Shown: positions 57,387 through 64,000 of the stretch, piece by piece | How the letters are laid out: each line of letters begins with the position of its first letter | Position numbering within the stretch: position 1 is the first letter of the stretch | Origin: Nocardia sp. NBC_01327 | GTDB lineage: Bacteria; Actinomycetota; Actinomycetes; Mycobacteriales; Mycobacteriaceae | Length of the DNA stretch: 64,000 bases | Assembly (NCBI RefSeq): GCF_035958815.1 | Contig: NZ_CP108383.1 | Location: forward strand, 744,001 to 808,000 | Direction: 5' to 3' | Notes under the pieces: generated by a model | Databases searched by the model: none | Seen by the model: only the letters and a program-made list of their open reading frames with translations | What the model was told of the DNA's origin: nothing | Program-made: the position numbers and the translations under genes

Positions 57387-58751
57387 ATGCCGGAACATTC
57401 GATACGCAAGCAGATTCACCTCGCCGCGCACTTCCCGGGCGTCAATCACAACACCGTCTGGTCCGATCCCGGCTCGGGCAGTCAGATCGACTTCGACTCC
57501 TTCGTGCACCTGGCGCGCACCGCCGAGCGCGGGCGCTTCGACTTCTTCTTCCTGGCCGAGGGCCTGCGGCTGCGCGAGCACCGGGGCCGCATCCACGATC
57601 TGGATGTGGTGGGCCGCCCGGACACCTTCACGGTGCTGGACGCGCTCGCCGCCGTCACCACGCATCTCGGGCTGGCCGGCACCATCAACACCACCTACAA
57701 CGAACCCTTCGAGCTGGCAAAGCAATTCGCGTCCCTGGATCATCTCTCCGGTGGCCGTGCGGCATGGAATGCGGTCACCTCGTCGGATGCCTTCACCGGC
57801 GAGAACTTCCGGCGCGGCGGCTATCTGGAGCACGCCAAGCGGTACACCCGCGCCGATGAGGTGGTCAATGCCACCCGCGCGCTCTGGGACAGCTGGCCCG
57901 CCGACGCACTGGTCGTCGACCGCGAGCGCGGGGTGTTCGCGCAACCAGTGCCGACCGTGCGCTTCGACAGCGACCAGTTCGATATCGACGGCGAATTCGT
58001 GCTGCCCCGCAGTCCGCAGGGCTATCCGGTGCAGATCCAGGCCGGCGATTCCGATGAGGGCCGCGAATTCGCCGCCGCCAAGGCCGACGTCGTCTTCAGC
58101 GCGCACGGTGAACTCGAGGACGGACAGCGCTTCTACCTCGACGTCAAGGACCGGCTCGCCAAGTACGGCCGCGCCCGTGACGATCTGAAGATCCTGCCCG
58201 CGGCGGGATTCGTGCTCGGCGACACCCCGGAGGAAGCGGTGGCCAATGCCCGCCGCATTCGCCGCCAGCAGGTCAGCGGGCCGACGGCCATCGCCTTCCT
58301 GGAGCAGGTGTGGGGTCGCGATCTGTCCGCGTACGACCCGGACGGCCCGCTGCCCGATATCGATCCGGTCGACAATCCGGATATCACCCGCGGCCGGGTG
58401 CGCCATGCCAAGGACCCGCGTGCGGTCGCCGACGCCTGGCGGGCCAAGGCGCAGGCGGAACAGCTCAGCATTCGCGATCTGATCATCGAAACCACTGCGC
58501 GCCAGCAGTTCATCGGCACGTCCCGCGAGGTGGCGGCCGCCATCGACCACCACGTCCAGAGCGATGCCGCCGACGGCTTCGTGCTGGTCCCGCATCTCAC
58601 ACCCACCGGACTCGACGAATTCGTCGACAAGGTGATTCCGGAACTTCAGGAGCTCGGCAGCTTCCGCACCGAGTACACCGGTTCGACCCTGCGCGACCAC
58701 CTCGGTCTGCGCCATCCGCACCACCGCACCGAAGGAGTACGTGCATCATGA
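57387..58751 (+). CDS. FMN-dependent monooxygenase, NtaA/SnaA/DszA type
   Basis: A 454-residue long-chain LLM enzyme related to DszA, SoxA and nitrilotriacetate monooxygenase. Family features include HFPGVNHNTVWSDPGSGSQIDF and GTINTTYNEPFELAKQFASLDHLSGGRAAWNAVTS. GGAGAG lies upstream of ATG 57387. DszA opens the sulfone ring of dibenzothiophene, so a desulfurisation step on a bulky organosulfur compound is plausible. The next ATG overlaps its stop (ATGA). Confidence 0.9.
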   Translation: MPEHSIRKQIHLAAHFPGVNHNTVWSDPGSGSQIDFDSFVHLARTAERGRFDFFFLAEGLRLREHRGRIHDLDVVGRPDTFTVLDALAAVTTHLGLAGTINTTYNEPFELAKQFASLDHLSGGRAAWNAVTSSDAFTGENFRRGGYLEHAKRYTRADEVVNATRALWDSWPADALVVDRERGVFAQPVPTVRFDSDQFDIDGEFVLPRSPQGYPVQIQAGDSDEGREFAAAKADVVFSAHGELEDGQRFYLDVKDRLAKYGRARDDLKILPAAGFVLGDTPEEAVANARRIRRQQVSGPTAIAFLEQVWGRDLSAYDPDGPLPDIDPVDNPDITRGRVRHAKDPRAVADAWRAKAQAEQLSIRDLIIETTARQQFIGTSREVAAAIDHHVQSDAADGFVLVPHLTPTGLDEFVDKVIPELQELGSFRTEYTGSTLRDHLGLRHPHHRTEGVRAS

Positions 58752-59575
58752 CCGCGACCGTCACCGAATTCGAACAGCAGTGGGCCACTTGGCGTTCCGA
58801 ACGCGAAGCCTGGGCGCGGCAGCCACTGGGCTGGCTGAGCCTGACCGGCCTGCACTGGCTCGGCGAGACCGAGGAGACCATCGAGGGATTGCCTGGCCGC
58901 TGGCGCGCCGACCGGGAGAACGTCTATGTGACAGCGGAATCCGCGGTATCCGACACCGCCGAACTCGCCACCCTGCGGCTGGGCGGCGCGGTGCTGCTGG
59001 GGACGACCGTGCTCACCCCCGGAGAAGGCGCACCCGGCCTGGAGGTGCGCACCGGCGCCCGGCTCATCGAGGTCATCCGCCGCAGCGGCAAATTCGCGCT
59101 GCGCGTGCATGATCCGGCCGCGCCCACCCTGGCCGCCTTCACCGAGATCCCGGCCTACCGGCCCGATCCGCGCTGGGTGGTGACCGGCCGTTTCGAACCG
59201 TTCGAGGTGGCGCGCGTGGTCACCACCGGGGCCGTGGTGCCCGGCCTCGAGCACCACCATGTGGCCACCGGCACAGTCACTTTCGAACTGGCGGGCAGCG
59301 AGCACAAGCTCGTCGTGTTCGGCAATCAGACCCTCGGCCTGCACCTGCTCATCACCGACGGCACCAGCGGCGTCACCACCTACGGCGGCGCGCGCCGGGT
59401 GGACCTCTCGCGCCCCGCGCCCGACGGCACCCTGATCATCGACTTCAACCGAACCCTCAATCTGCCCTGCGCCTTCACCGATTTCGCCACCTGCCCGATC
59501 GCACCGGCCGAGAACCGGTTGCGGGTGGATATCGAAGCGGGCGAGCAGGATCCGCGACGGGAGCAGCTGTCATGA
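58748..59575 (+). CDS. DUF1684-domain protein
   Basis: A 275-residue protein. The DUF1684 features are WLSLTGLHWL (N-terminal), FEPYEV-like RFEPFEVARVV, GGARRVDLSRP, and the C-terminal NLPCAFTDFATCPIAPAENRLRVDIEAGE with two conserved cysteines. Function is not known; members are often found in operons with transporters and oxidoreductases. It is translationally coupled on both sides, which suggests a role in the same pathway. Confidence 0.87.
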   Translation: MTATVTEFEQQWATWRSEREAWARQPLGWLSLTGLHWLGETEETIEGLPGRWRADRENVYVTAESAVSDTAELATLRLGGAVLLGTTVLTPGEGAPGLEVRTGARLIEVIRRSGKFALRVHDPAAPTLAAFTEIPAYRPDPRWVVTGRFEPFEVARVVTTGAVVPGLEHHHVATGTVTFELAGSEHKLVVFGNQTLGLHLLITDGTSGVTTYGGARRVDLSRPAPDGTLIIDFNRTLNLPCAFTDFATCPIAPAENRLRVDIEAGEQDPRREQLS

Positions 59576-60705
59576 CCATTCCACTCTCGGTTCTGGACCT
59601 CTCGCCCATCAGCGCCGGCTCCGATGTCCGCCAGGCACTGCGCAATACCATCGATCTGGCGCGCCAGGCCGAACGCTGGGGCTACAACCGGTTCTGGATC
59701 GCCGAACACCACTTCGTCTCGGTGGCCAGTTCTGCGCCGACCACCCTGATCGGCCTGATCGCGGCCGCCACCGAATCCATTCGGGTGGGCACCGCGGCCG
59801 TGCAACTGGGGCACCACACCTCGGTGTCGGTGGTGGAGGCGTTCGGCACCGTCGACGCGCTGTACCCCGGTCGTCTCGATCTGGGTCTGGGTCGCTCCGG
59901 GCACCGTGGTGACCAATTGCGCTCCGCCGGAGTGCCGCCGGTGCCGAGTCCGGATCGGCCGGTCCAGATCCGCGACGGGGTGGTGCTGCCGCCGCCGTTC
60001 AGACCCGGCCAGCTGCTCGACACCACCCGTATCGCAGCGGGTTTGGAGGCGCTGAACCTGCCCGGTGCGCAGGCGCTGCCCTACTCGCAGCAGGTGCAGC
60101 AGATCCGCGATCTGCTGGAGGGCACCTACACGGGCAGCGACGGGGTGCCGCTGCACGCCGTCCCCGGCGAGGGCGCGGAGGTGCAGCTGTGGCTGTTCGG
60201 CAGCAGCGGCGGCGAAAGCGCCCAGCTGGCAGGACAGTCGGGGCTGCCCTTCGCCGCCAACTATCACGTCTCGCCCGGCACCATCGTGGAGACGGTGGAG
60301 GCGTACCGCGCGGCCTTCCGGCCCTCGGCCCGCTACCCCCGGCCGTATCTGGTGGTGTCCGCGGATGTGGTGGTGGCAGAGGATGATGCGACTGCCCAGC
60401 ACCTGGCCTCCAGCTACGGCCACTGGGTGTACAGCATTCGCAGTGGCGCCGGTGCGGCCGAATATCTGGACCCCGCCGCCGCGCCGCCGCTCACCGGTCC
60501 GCAGCGCCGCCTGGTCGACGATCGTGTCACCACCCAGTTCGTCGGGTCGGCCGCCTCGGTCGCCGAGCGACTGCGCGCACTGCAACAGCTCACCGGCGCA
60601 GACGAACTCGTGATCACCAGCGTCACCCACGATCACGAGGATCGGCTGAACTCGCACCGCCTGCTCGCCCGCGAATGGGGACTGTCGCACATTCGCGCGG
60701 CCTGA
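59572..60705 (+). CDS. FMN-dependent luciferase-like monooxygenase, protein 3
   Basis: A 377-residue LLM enzyme. The N-terminal PLSVLDLSPISAGSDVRQALRNTIDLARQAERWGYNRFWIAEHH and the GTAAVQLGHHTSVSVVEAFGTVDALYPGRLDLGLGRSG core are those of bacterial LLM flavin oxidoreductases (alkanal monooxygenase-like). Overlaps the DUF1684 stop by ATGA. It is the last gene of the string and is followed by a strong terminator. Substrate unknown. Confidence 0.88.
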   Translation: MTIPLSVLDLSPISAGSDVRQALRNTIDLARQAERWGYNRFWIAEHHFVSVASSAPTTLIGLIAAATESIRVGTAAVQLGHHTSVSVVEAFGTVDALYPGRLDLGLGRSGHRGDQLRSAGVPPVPSPDRPVQIRDGVVLPPPFRPGQLLDTTRIAAGLEALNLPGAQALPYSQQVQQIRDLLEGTYTGSDGVPLHAVPGEGAEVQLWLFGSSGGESAQLAGQSGLPFAANYHVSPGTIVETVEAYRAAFRPSARYPRPYLVVSADVVVAEDDATAQHLASSYGHWVYSIRSGAGAAEYLDPAAAPPLTGPQRRLVDDRVTTQFVGSAASVAERLRALQQLTGADELVITSVTHDHEDRLNSHRLLAREWGLSHIRAA

Positions 60706-60799
60706 GATCTCTCCGCTGCTCGCCGAGGAAGGGGACTCCGTACGCGAGCGGAGGGAGAAGCCGCATCTGCGCCAATGGGCCGACCGTAGATGCGGCACA

Positions 60800-60837
60800 G
60801 GATCGGGCCCGGGCCGTGGACCGCCCGGGCCCGATCC
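60800..60837 (+). terminator. Terminator of the sulfur operon
   Basis: A perfect 15-bp GC-rich stem (GGATCGGGCCCGGGC and complement) with an 8-nt loop. Another inverted repeat (CGCATCT/AGATGCG) lies at about 60761-60795. Confidence 0.8.
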
Positions 60838-60910
60838 GCTATATCCGGCGAGCGCTATCCCGTTGTGCCGCTCACGAAATCGTCATGATGCGGCCCGTTG
60901 AATACGTCCC

Positions 60911-61150
60911 ATGAAGAAAACACTCACCATCGCCGCCCTCGCCCTCGCCGCCGCCGGTCTGGGCGCCGGACTGGCCAATGCCGAGACGCTGCAGGTCGAT
61001 GGCAGCTACGCCTCCGCCGCAGGCTGCGACGCGGACGGTTCCAACGGCAGCTTCCACGCCAACGGTGTGCAGCTGCGCGGCGAAGACGGCTGGCAGTACC
61101 GCTGCGACCAGGGTAGCGACGGCCAGTGGTACATGACCATCTTCCGCTGA
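60911..61150 (+). CDS. Small secreted protein (79 residues)
   Basis: An exported peptide: signal sequence MKKTLTIAALALAAAGLGAG cleaved probably after ANA, then about 54 residues rich in Gly, Asp and aromatic residues with two cysteines (AAGCDADGSN, QYRCDQGSDG) that could form a disulfide, and an end in WYMTIFR. No family is recognised. It stands alone between the operon terminator and the convergent ROK gene. Start ATG 60911 lacks a clear ribosome site. Confidence 0.7.
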   Translation: MKKTLTIAALALAAAGLGAGLANAETLQVDGSYASAAGCDADGSNGSFHANGVQLRGEDGWQYRCDQGSDGQWYMTIFR

Positions 61151-61179
61151 CCTGAAGCACGCTGTGGCTTGAAGCACGG

Positions 61180-61211
61180 AATGGCCCGGCCGACATAGCG
61201 GCCGGGCCATT
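61180..61211. terminator. Hairpin between the small secreted gene and ROK gene
   Basis: A perfect 13-bp stem (AATGGCCCGGCCG and complement) with a 6-nt loop ACATAG. Confidence 0.8.
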
Positions 61212-61227
61212 TCCGTATTCAGGACTC

Positions 61228-61259
61228 CGTCATCCCGGCATGCTTGTGGCCGGGATCCA
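61228..61259. repeat. Palindromic repeat element, copy C (half element)
   Basis: Only the left arm of the family is present (CGTCATCCCGGCATGCTTGT followed by GGCCGGGATCCA). No complementary right arm is found before the ROK coding end at 61283, so this copy is truncated. Confidence 0.7.
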
Positions 61260-61282
61260 GACCCTCAGGCGTACAAGGACTT

Positions 61283-62557
61283 TCAGCGGCCGGTGCGGGT
61301 GGCGCGGCGCATGGCCGAGACCGGATCGGCGTAGAAGACGCTGAGCGAGGTCACGGCGGCGGCGAACTCCTGCACCCGGCCACCGAAGCGGCTGATGCGC
61401 AGATCGGCGGCGGGCAGCGTGGTGCTCTCCGCGAAAGCCTTTGCCACCCGGTCCATTCCGGGGCGGTAGCCGGTGAAGGCCTGGCCGCCCAGCACCACGC
61501 GATCCGGATTGAACATATCCCGCACCAGTGCCGCGGTGCGGCCGAGGATTTCGGCGCGCTCGAGCAGCAGATCGCGCGCGGCGACCGAACCGGAGTCGGC
61601 GGCGCGGTACAGATCGGTGATCACCGGGCGGCGCGGGGCCTCCGGCTTGGGCAGTACGCCCTGGCGCACCGCACGCTCCAGGAAGAAGCGCTCACCGATG
61701 GTGGCCTCCAAGCAGCCGCGCCGGCCGCAGGTGCAATCGGCATCCGAGCCGGTCGGCAGGTGCGCGATGGAACCGGGGCCATTGGCGGGGGTATGCACCC
61801 GATCATGCAGTGTCACCGCGATACCCGCGGTTTCGCGCGCGTAGATGTAGAGGCTGCTGCCCGGGCGCGGTCCCTCGCCCGGCTCCCGGCCGGCGAGCAG
61901 CAGTTCGGAGGCCGCCATCGCCTCGACATGCGCCGAGACCGACACCGGCAGATCGAGAATGCTGCTGAAGACGGCGGCGACGGGCGCGGCCTGCCAGCCG
62001 AGCCGCGGGTGATCGACCACGCCGGCCGCCGGATCTACCCGGCCGGCCAGCGCCACGCCGGTCCACAGCGGGCGGCGGCGCGGCAGTCGATCCAGGAAGG
62101 CCTTGGCGCTGCGCGCCACTATGGTCAGCGCCGCGTCCTGACCTGTTTGTGGAGTGGCGATTTCGAGCCCGCCGAGAATCTTGCCGGACAGATCCGCGGC
62201 CACGATGCGGGTGAGGGTGGAGCCGATGTGCACACCTACGGTGACATACGAATCGGTATCGACCTCGAAGGGCACGCGGGGACGGCCGACCGCGCCGGAG
62301 GCGGTGAGATCGGCGCGCTCGCGCAGCAGTCCGACCGAAAGCAGTGCCGACACTTGGCGATTCACGGTGGCAATGCTGAGTCCGGTGGACTGTGCGGCGA
62401 TATCGCGGAAGATCGGACCGCGGGCGGCGGCGCGCAGTACGGCGGCCGCCGGGTTATCGGTGATGCGCAGCTCCGGCGGCACCGCGGGCCGGGCCGGAGC
62501 CAGGCGCGCGGTGGTGACGGAGGCGGAATGGGTGCGTTCGAGCGTGGGGCTGGTCAT
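61283..62557 (-). CDS. ROK family transcriptional regulator
   Basis: A 424-residue protein: an N-terminal winged HTH (VLRAAARGPIFRDIAAQSTGLSIATVNRQVSALLSVGLL) and a ROK domain with GVHIGSTLTRIV as phosphate loop and the zinc-binding CTCGRRGCLEA cluster. ROK repressors sense sugars or sugar phosphates. Related proteins in mycobacteria (Rv0485-like) regulate cell-surface genes. ATG 62557 has GAGGAC about 8 nt upstream. It is divergent from the GntR gene across a 541-bp gap. The sugar-binding Glu is not securely identified. Confidence 0.86.
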   Translation of the reverse strand: MTSPTLERTHSASVTTARLAPARPAVPPELRITDNPAAAVLRAAARGPIFRDIAAQSTGLSIATVNRQVSALLSVGLLRERADLTASGAVGRPRVPFEVDTDSYVTVGVHIGSTLTRIVAADLSGKILGGLEIATPQTGQDAALTIVARSAKAFLDRLPRRRPLWTGVALAGRVDPAAGVVDHPRLGWQAAPVAAVFSSILDLPVSVSAHVEAMAASELLLAGREPGEGPRPGSSLYIYARETAGIAVTLHDRVHTPANGPGSIAHLPTGSDADCTCGRRGCLEATIGERFFLERAVRQGVLPKPEAPRRPVITDLYRAADSGSVAARDLLLERAEILGRTAALVRDMFNPDRVVLGGQAFTGYRPGMDRVAKAFAESTTLPAADLRISRFGGRVQEFAAAVTSLSVFYADPVSAMRRATRTGR

Positions 62558-63098
62558 TTCGAAGTCCTCGCTGCAGTCCCGCGTATAGCCGACGGGACGG
62601 ATGCCTAGATGAAAAATTCAGCGGGGGCAGCGAGGATGCCCGGACTCGAGTGAATCGGGGAATCAGTACTCGGCTGCGCGACGGCAGGGACAACACAGTT
62701 CCCGCTGCCGTGGCAGCCGTACACCCAGCGCAACGGTCACATACGTGACGTGCGCGGCATGGGGACGGCTTGCAGACATGCATTCAAGTTAACACTGCAC
62801 TCGAGCCGAACGGAATCCATCTGTCCACATCTCGAGAAATGAGTGGCAGCTCACTCGACACCACTCCACTCCTCGGCCGGTACCCGCACACGCATTCCGA
62901 TCAGCGTGATTACAAGTCACAGCCCAGGTCGGCGGGGTGGCGCAATAGCCGGAATCCCGCGCATCTCGGCTGGCGGGGCCGCTCGGCAGGCGGCGCATAA
63001 CCCGGGGGACAGGTGACCGTCCGCACGCACTCCCGCCGTGGTCGGCCGCATCGCCTCTACAGTCTGTAGCCGCAGGTCAAAGGCGGAAAGGAGATGAA
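62558..63098. other. 541-bp divergent gap between the ROK and GntR genes
   Basis: No coding frame with support is seen. Small inverted repeats occur, such as GAGTG-GCAGCT-CACTC (62841-62856). The GntR promoter and operator lie at the right end. The ROK promoter must be on the left. Confidence 0.55.
63057..63069. promoter_or_regulatory. Perfect palindrome upstream of GntR gene
   Basis: CTACAG-T-CTGTAG is a 13-bp perfect palindrome ending 29 nt before the GTG. The position fits an autoregulatory operator of the GntR protein. Confidence 0.5.
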
Positions 63099-63854
63099 GT
63101 GTCGCCGGAACCAGTACCGCTGCGCCGGGCCGATCGGGCCCGCCAGGTCGCCGATATCGTGCGCCAGCAGATTCACGCGGGGGCATTCGACAGCGCACTG
63201 CCGTCGGAGCCGGAGCTGGCCGCCGAATTCACCGTCTCCCGCAATACCGTTCGCGACGCGCTCGCCCTCCTCAAGGACGAGGGCCTGATCGAACGCGCGC
63301 CCAAGATCGGCACCCATGTGGCCCGGCGCAAATACGACCACGGGCTGGACGCACTGCTCGGCCTGAAAGAGACACTGCGCGGGTACGGCGAGGTCCGCAA
63401 CGAGGTGCGCGCCGCCACCCGGGTGAACCCGCCGCCGGCCGTTGCCCGCAAATTGCAGCTGGAGCCCGGACAGCAGGCTGTATATATCGAGCGGCTCCGG
63501 TACTTCGGCGATCTGCCGCTCAGCCTGGACCTCACCTATCTCGTTCCCGATATCGGCGAGGAGGTCATCACCCGCGATCTGGAGACGAACGACGTGTTCG
63601 CGCTCATCGAACAGATCAGCGGCGGCCCGCTCGGCGCGGCCGATCTCGCCCTCGAAGCCATTACCGCCGACGCGCATTCGGCCGCCACCCTGCAATTGCC
63701 CGAGGGCGGCGCCGTGCTGTTGCTGGAGCGCCTGACCAAGCTCGAGGACGGCCGCCCGGTCGACCTCGAATACATCCGGATGCGCGGCGACCGGATCACC
63801 ATGCGCGGCAGCCTCACCCGGCCGCCCGAAGGCACCGATTGGAGGCTGATCTGA
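63099..63854 (+). CDS. GntR/HutC family regulator with UTRA domain
   Basis: A 251-residue regulator. The winged helix covers residues about 10-75 (QVADIVRQQIHAGAFDSALPSEPELAAEFTVSRNTVRDALALLKDEGLIERAPKIGTHVA). The UTRA ligand domain follows (about 90-245; YIERLRYFGDLPLSLDLTYLVP). GTG 63099 has AAAGGAG 6-7 nt upstream. The next gene, a ferredoxin, begins right after its stop, so it heads an operon. Confidence 0.92.
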   Translation: MSPEPVPLRRADRARQVADIVRQQIHAGAFDSALPSEPELAAEFTVSRNTVRDALALLKDEGLIERAPKIGTHVARRKYDHGLDALLGLKETLRGYGEVRNEVRAATRVNPPPAVARKLQLEPGQQAVYIERLRYFGDLPLSLDLTYLVPDIGEEVITRDLETNDVFALIEQISGGPLGAADLALEAITADAHSAATLQLPEGGAVLLLERLTKLEDGRPVDLEYIRMRGDRITMRGSLTRPPEGTDWRLI

Positions 63855-64000
63855 ATGGCTCTCGTCAATCAGCGCACCGATGTTCCCGTGACCATCGACG
63901 AATCCCTCTGCATTCAGGGCTGCACGCTCTGCGTGGAGATCTGCCCGCTCGATTCACTGGCGATCAATCCCGAGAACGGCAAGGCCTTCATGCATGTGGA
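63855..64000 (+). CDS. 4Fe-4S dicluster ferredoxin (3' partial)
   Basis: The first 48 residues are visible: MALVNQRTDVPVTIDESLCI, then the 4Fe-4S motif CIQGCTLCVEICP (Cys-x3-Cys-x2-Cys-x3-Cys-Pro). The remainder is outside. ATG 63855 directly follows the GntR stop, and GGAGG lies at 63841, so the two are translationally linked. Ferredoxins of this type in similar operons accompany an AprA-like or fumarate-reductase-like flavoprotein; that gene is not visible. Confidence 0.85.
   Translation, partial: MALVNQRTDVPVTIDESLCIQGCTLCVEICPLDSLAINPENGKAFMHV

Noticed and set aside
62454..62783. A 109-residue minus-strand Cys/Arg-rich frame as a leader gene of the ROK regulator
   Set aside because: It runs in another frame through the start of the ROK gene and shows no ribosome site.

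Overview
The window looks like a chromosomal segment of a mycolate-containing actinomycete, most probably Nocardia or a close relative. The DNA is very GC-rich with frequent GTG starts. It carries a galactan exporter with its galactofuranosyl transferase, an antigen-85-like mycolyltransferase, a proteasome activator ending in GQYL, a mycothiol-type DinB enzyme, MMPL, WS/DGAT and a mycobacterial-style cytochrome b. Much of the left part follows the gene neighbourhood known from Mycobacterium tuberculosis around Rv3752-Rv3783 (tadA, tyrA, pat, qor, bpa, galactan ABC transporter). No phage, IS element or CRISPR array is visible.

Layout. 0-4.1 kb: a lipoprotein of the serine beta-lactamase family, a secreted tripeptidyl-peptidase-like hydrolase and convergent rsgA. 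4.3-7.1 kb: the cell-wall galactan module glfT1-wzt-wzm. 7.1-15.4 kb: bpa, a cysteine-desulfurase-like protein without the PLP lysine, quinone oxidoreductase, a 37-residue membrane peptide, an FMN lactate-oxidising enzyme, MarR, mycolyltransferase and pat. 12-40 kb also holds four serine tRNAs (UGA, GCU, CGA, GGA) and tRNA-Arg(ACG). 18-20 kb: a dcm-vsr pair. 20-27 kb: tyrA, tadA, and MMPL divergent from a TetR regulator around a perfect palindrome. 27-31 kb: a heterodimeric ABC exporter. 31-36 kb: tgt, a YhhQ-type queuosine-precursor transporter and GluQRS, which together look like a queuosine salvage and tRNA-Asp glutamylation set. 36-40 kb: an AT-rich island with an orphan DUF397 gene, a stand-alone qcrB and a WS/DGAT homologue. 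41.5 kb: the SRP RNA. 44.8-47.3 kb: three tandem genes for secreted glycine-zipper proteins of unknown function.

The most striking unit is 47.4-60.8 kb. A flavin reductase is followed by an S-box-like (SAM) riboswitch whose P1 helix runs into the ribosome-binding site of a long, tightly packed gene string. This string encodes an amino-acid-type ABC importer, a peptide-type ABC importer, three FMN-dependent luciferase-like monooxygenases and a DUF1684 protein. It reads as an organosulfur uptake and desulfurisation operon switched by S-adenosylmethionine. It ends in a strong terminator. Beyond it lie a small secreted protein, a ROK regulator, and a GntR regulator that begins another operon with a ferredoxin cut by the window edge.

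A palindromic repeat family with the core GGCCGGGATCCA occurs at four places (20.9, 32.3, 53.6 and 61.2 kb). One copy lies in frame inside a small ORF of the sulfur operon.
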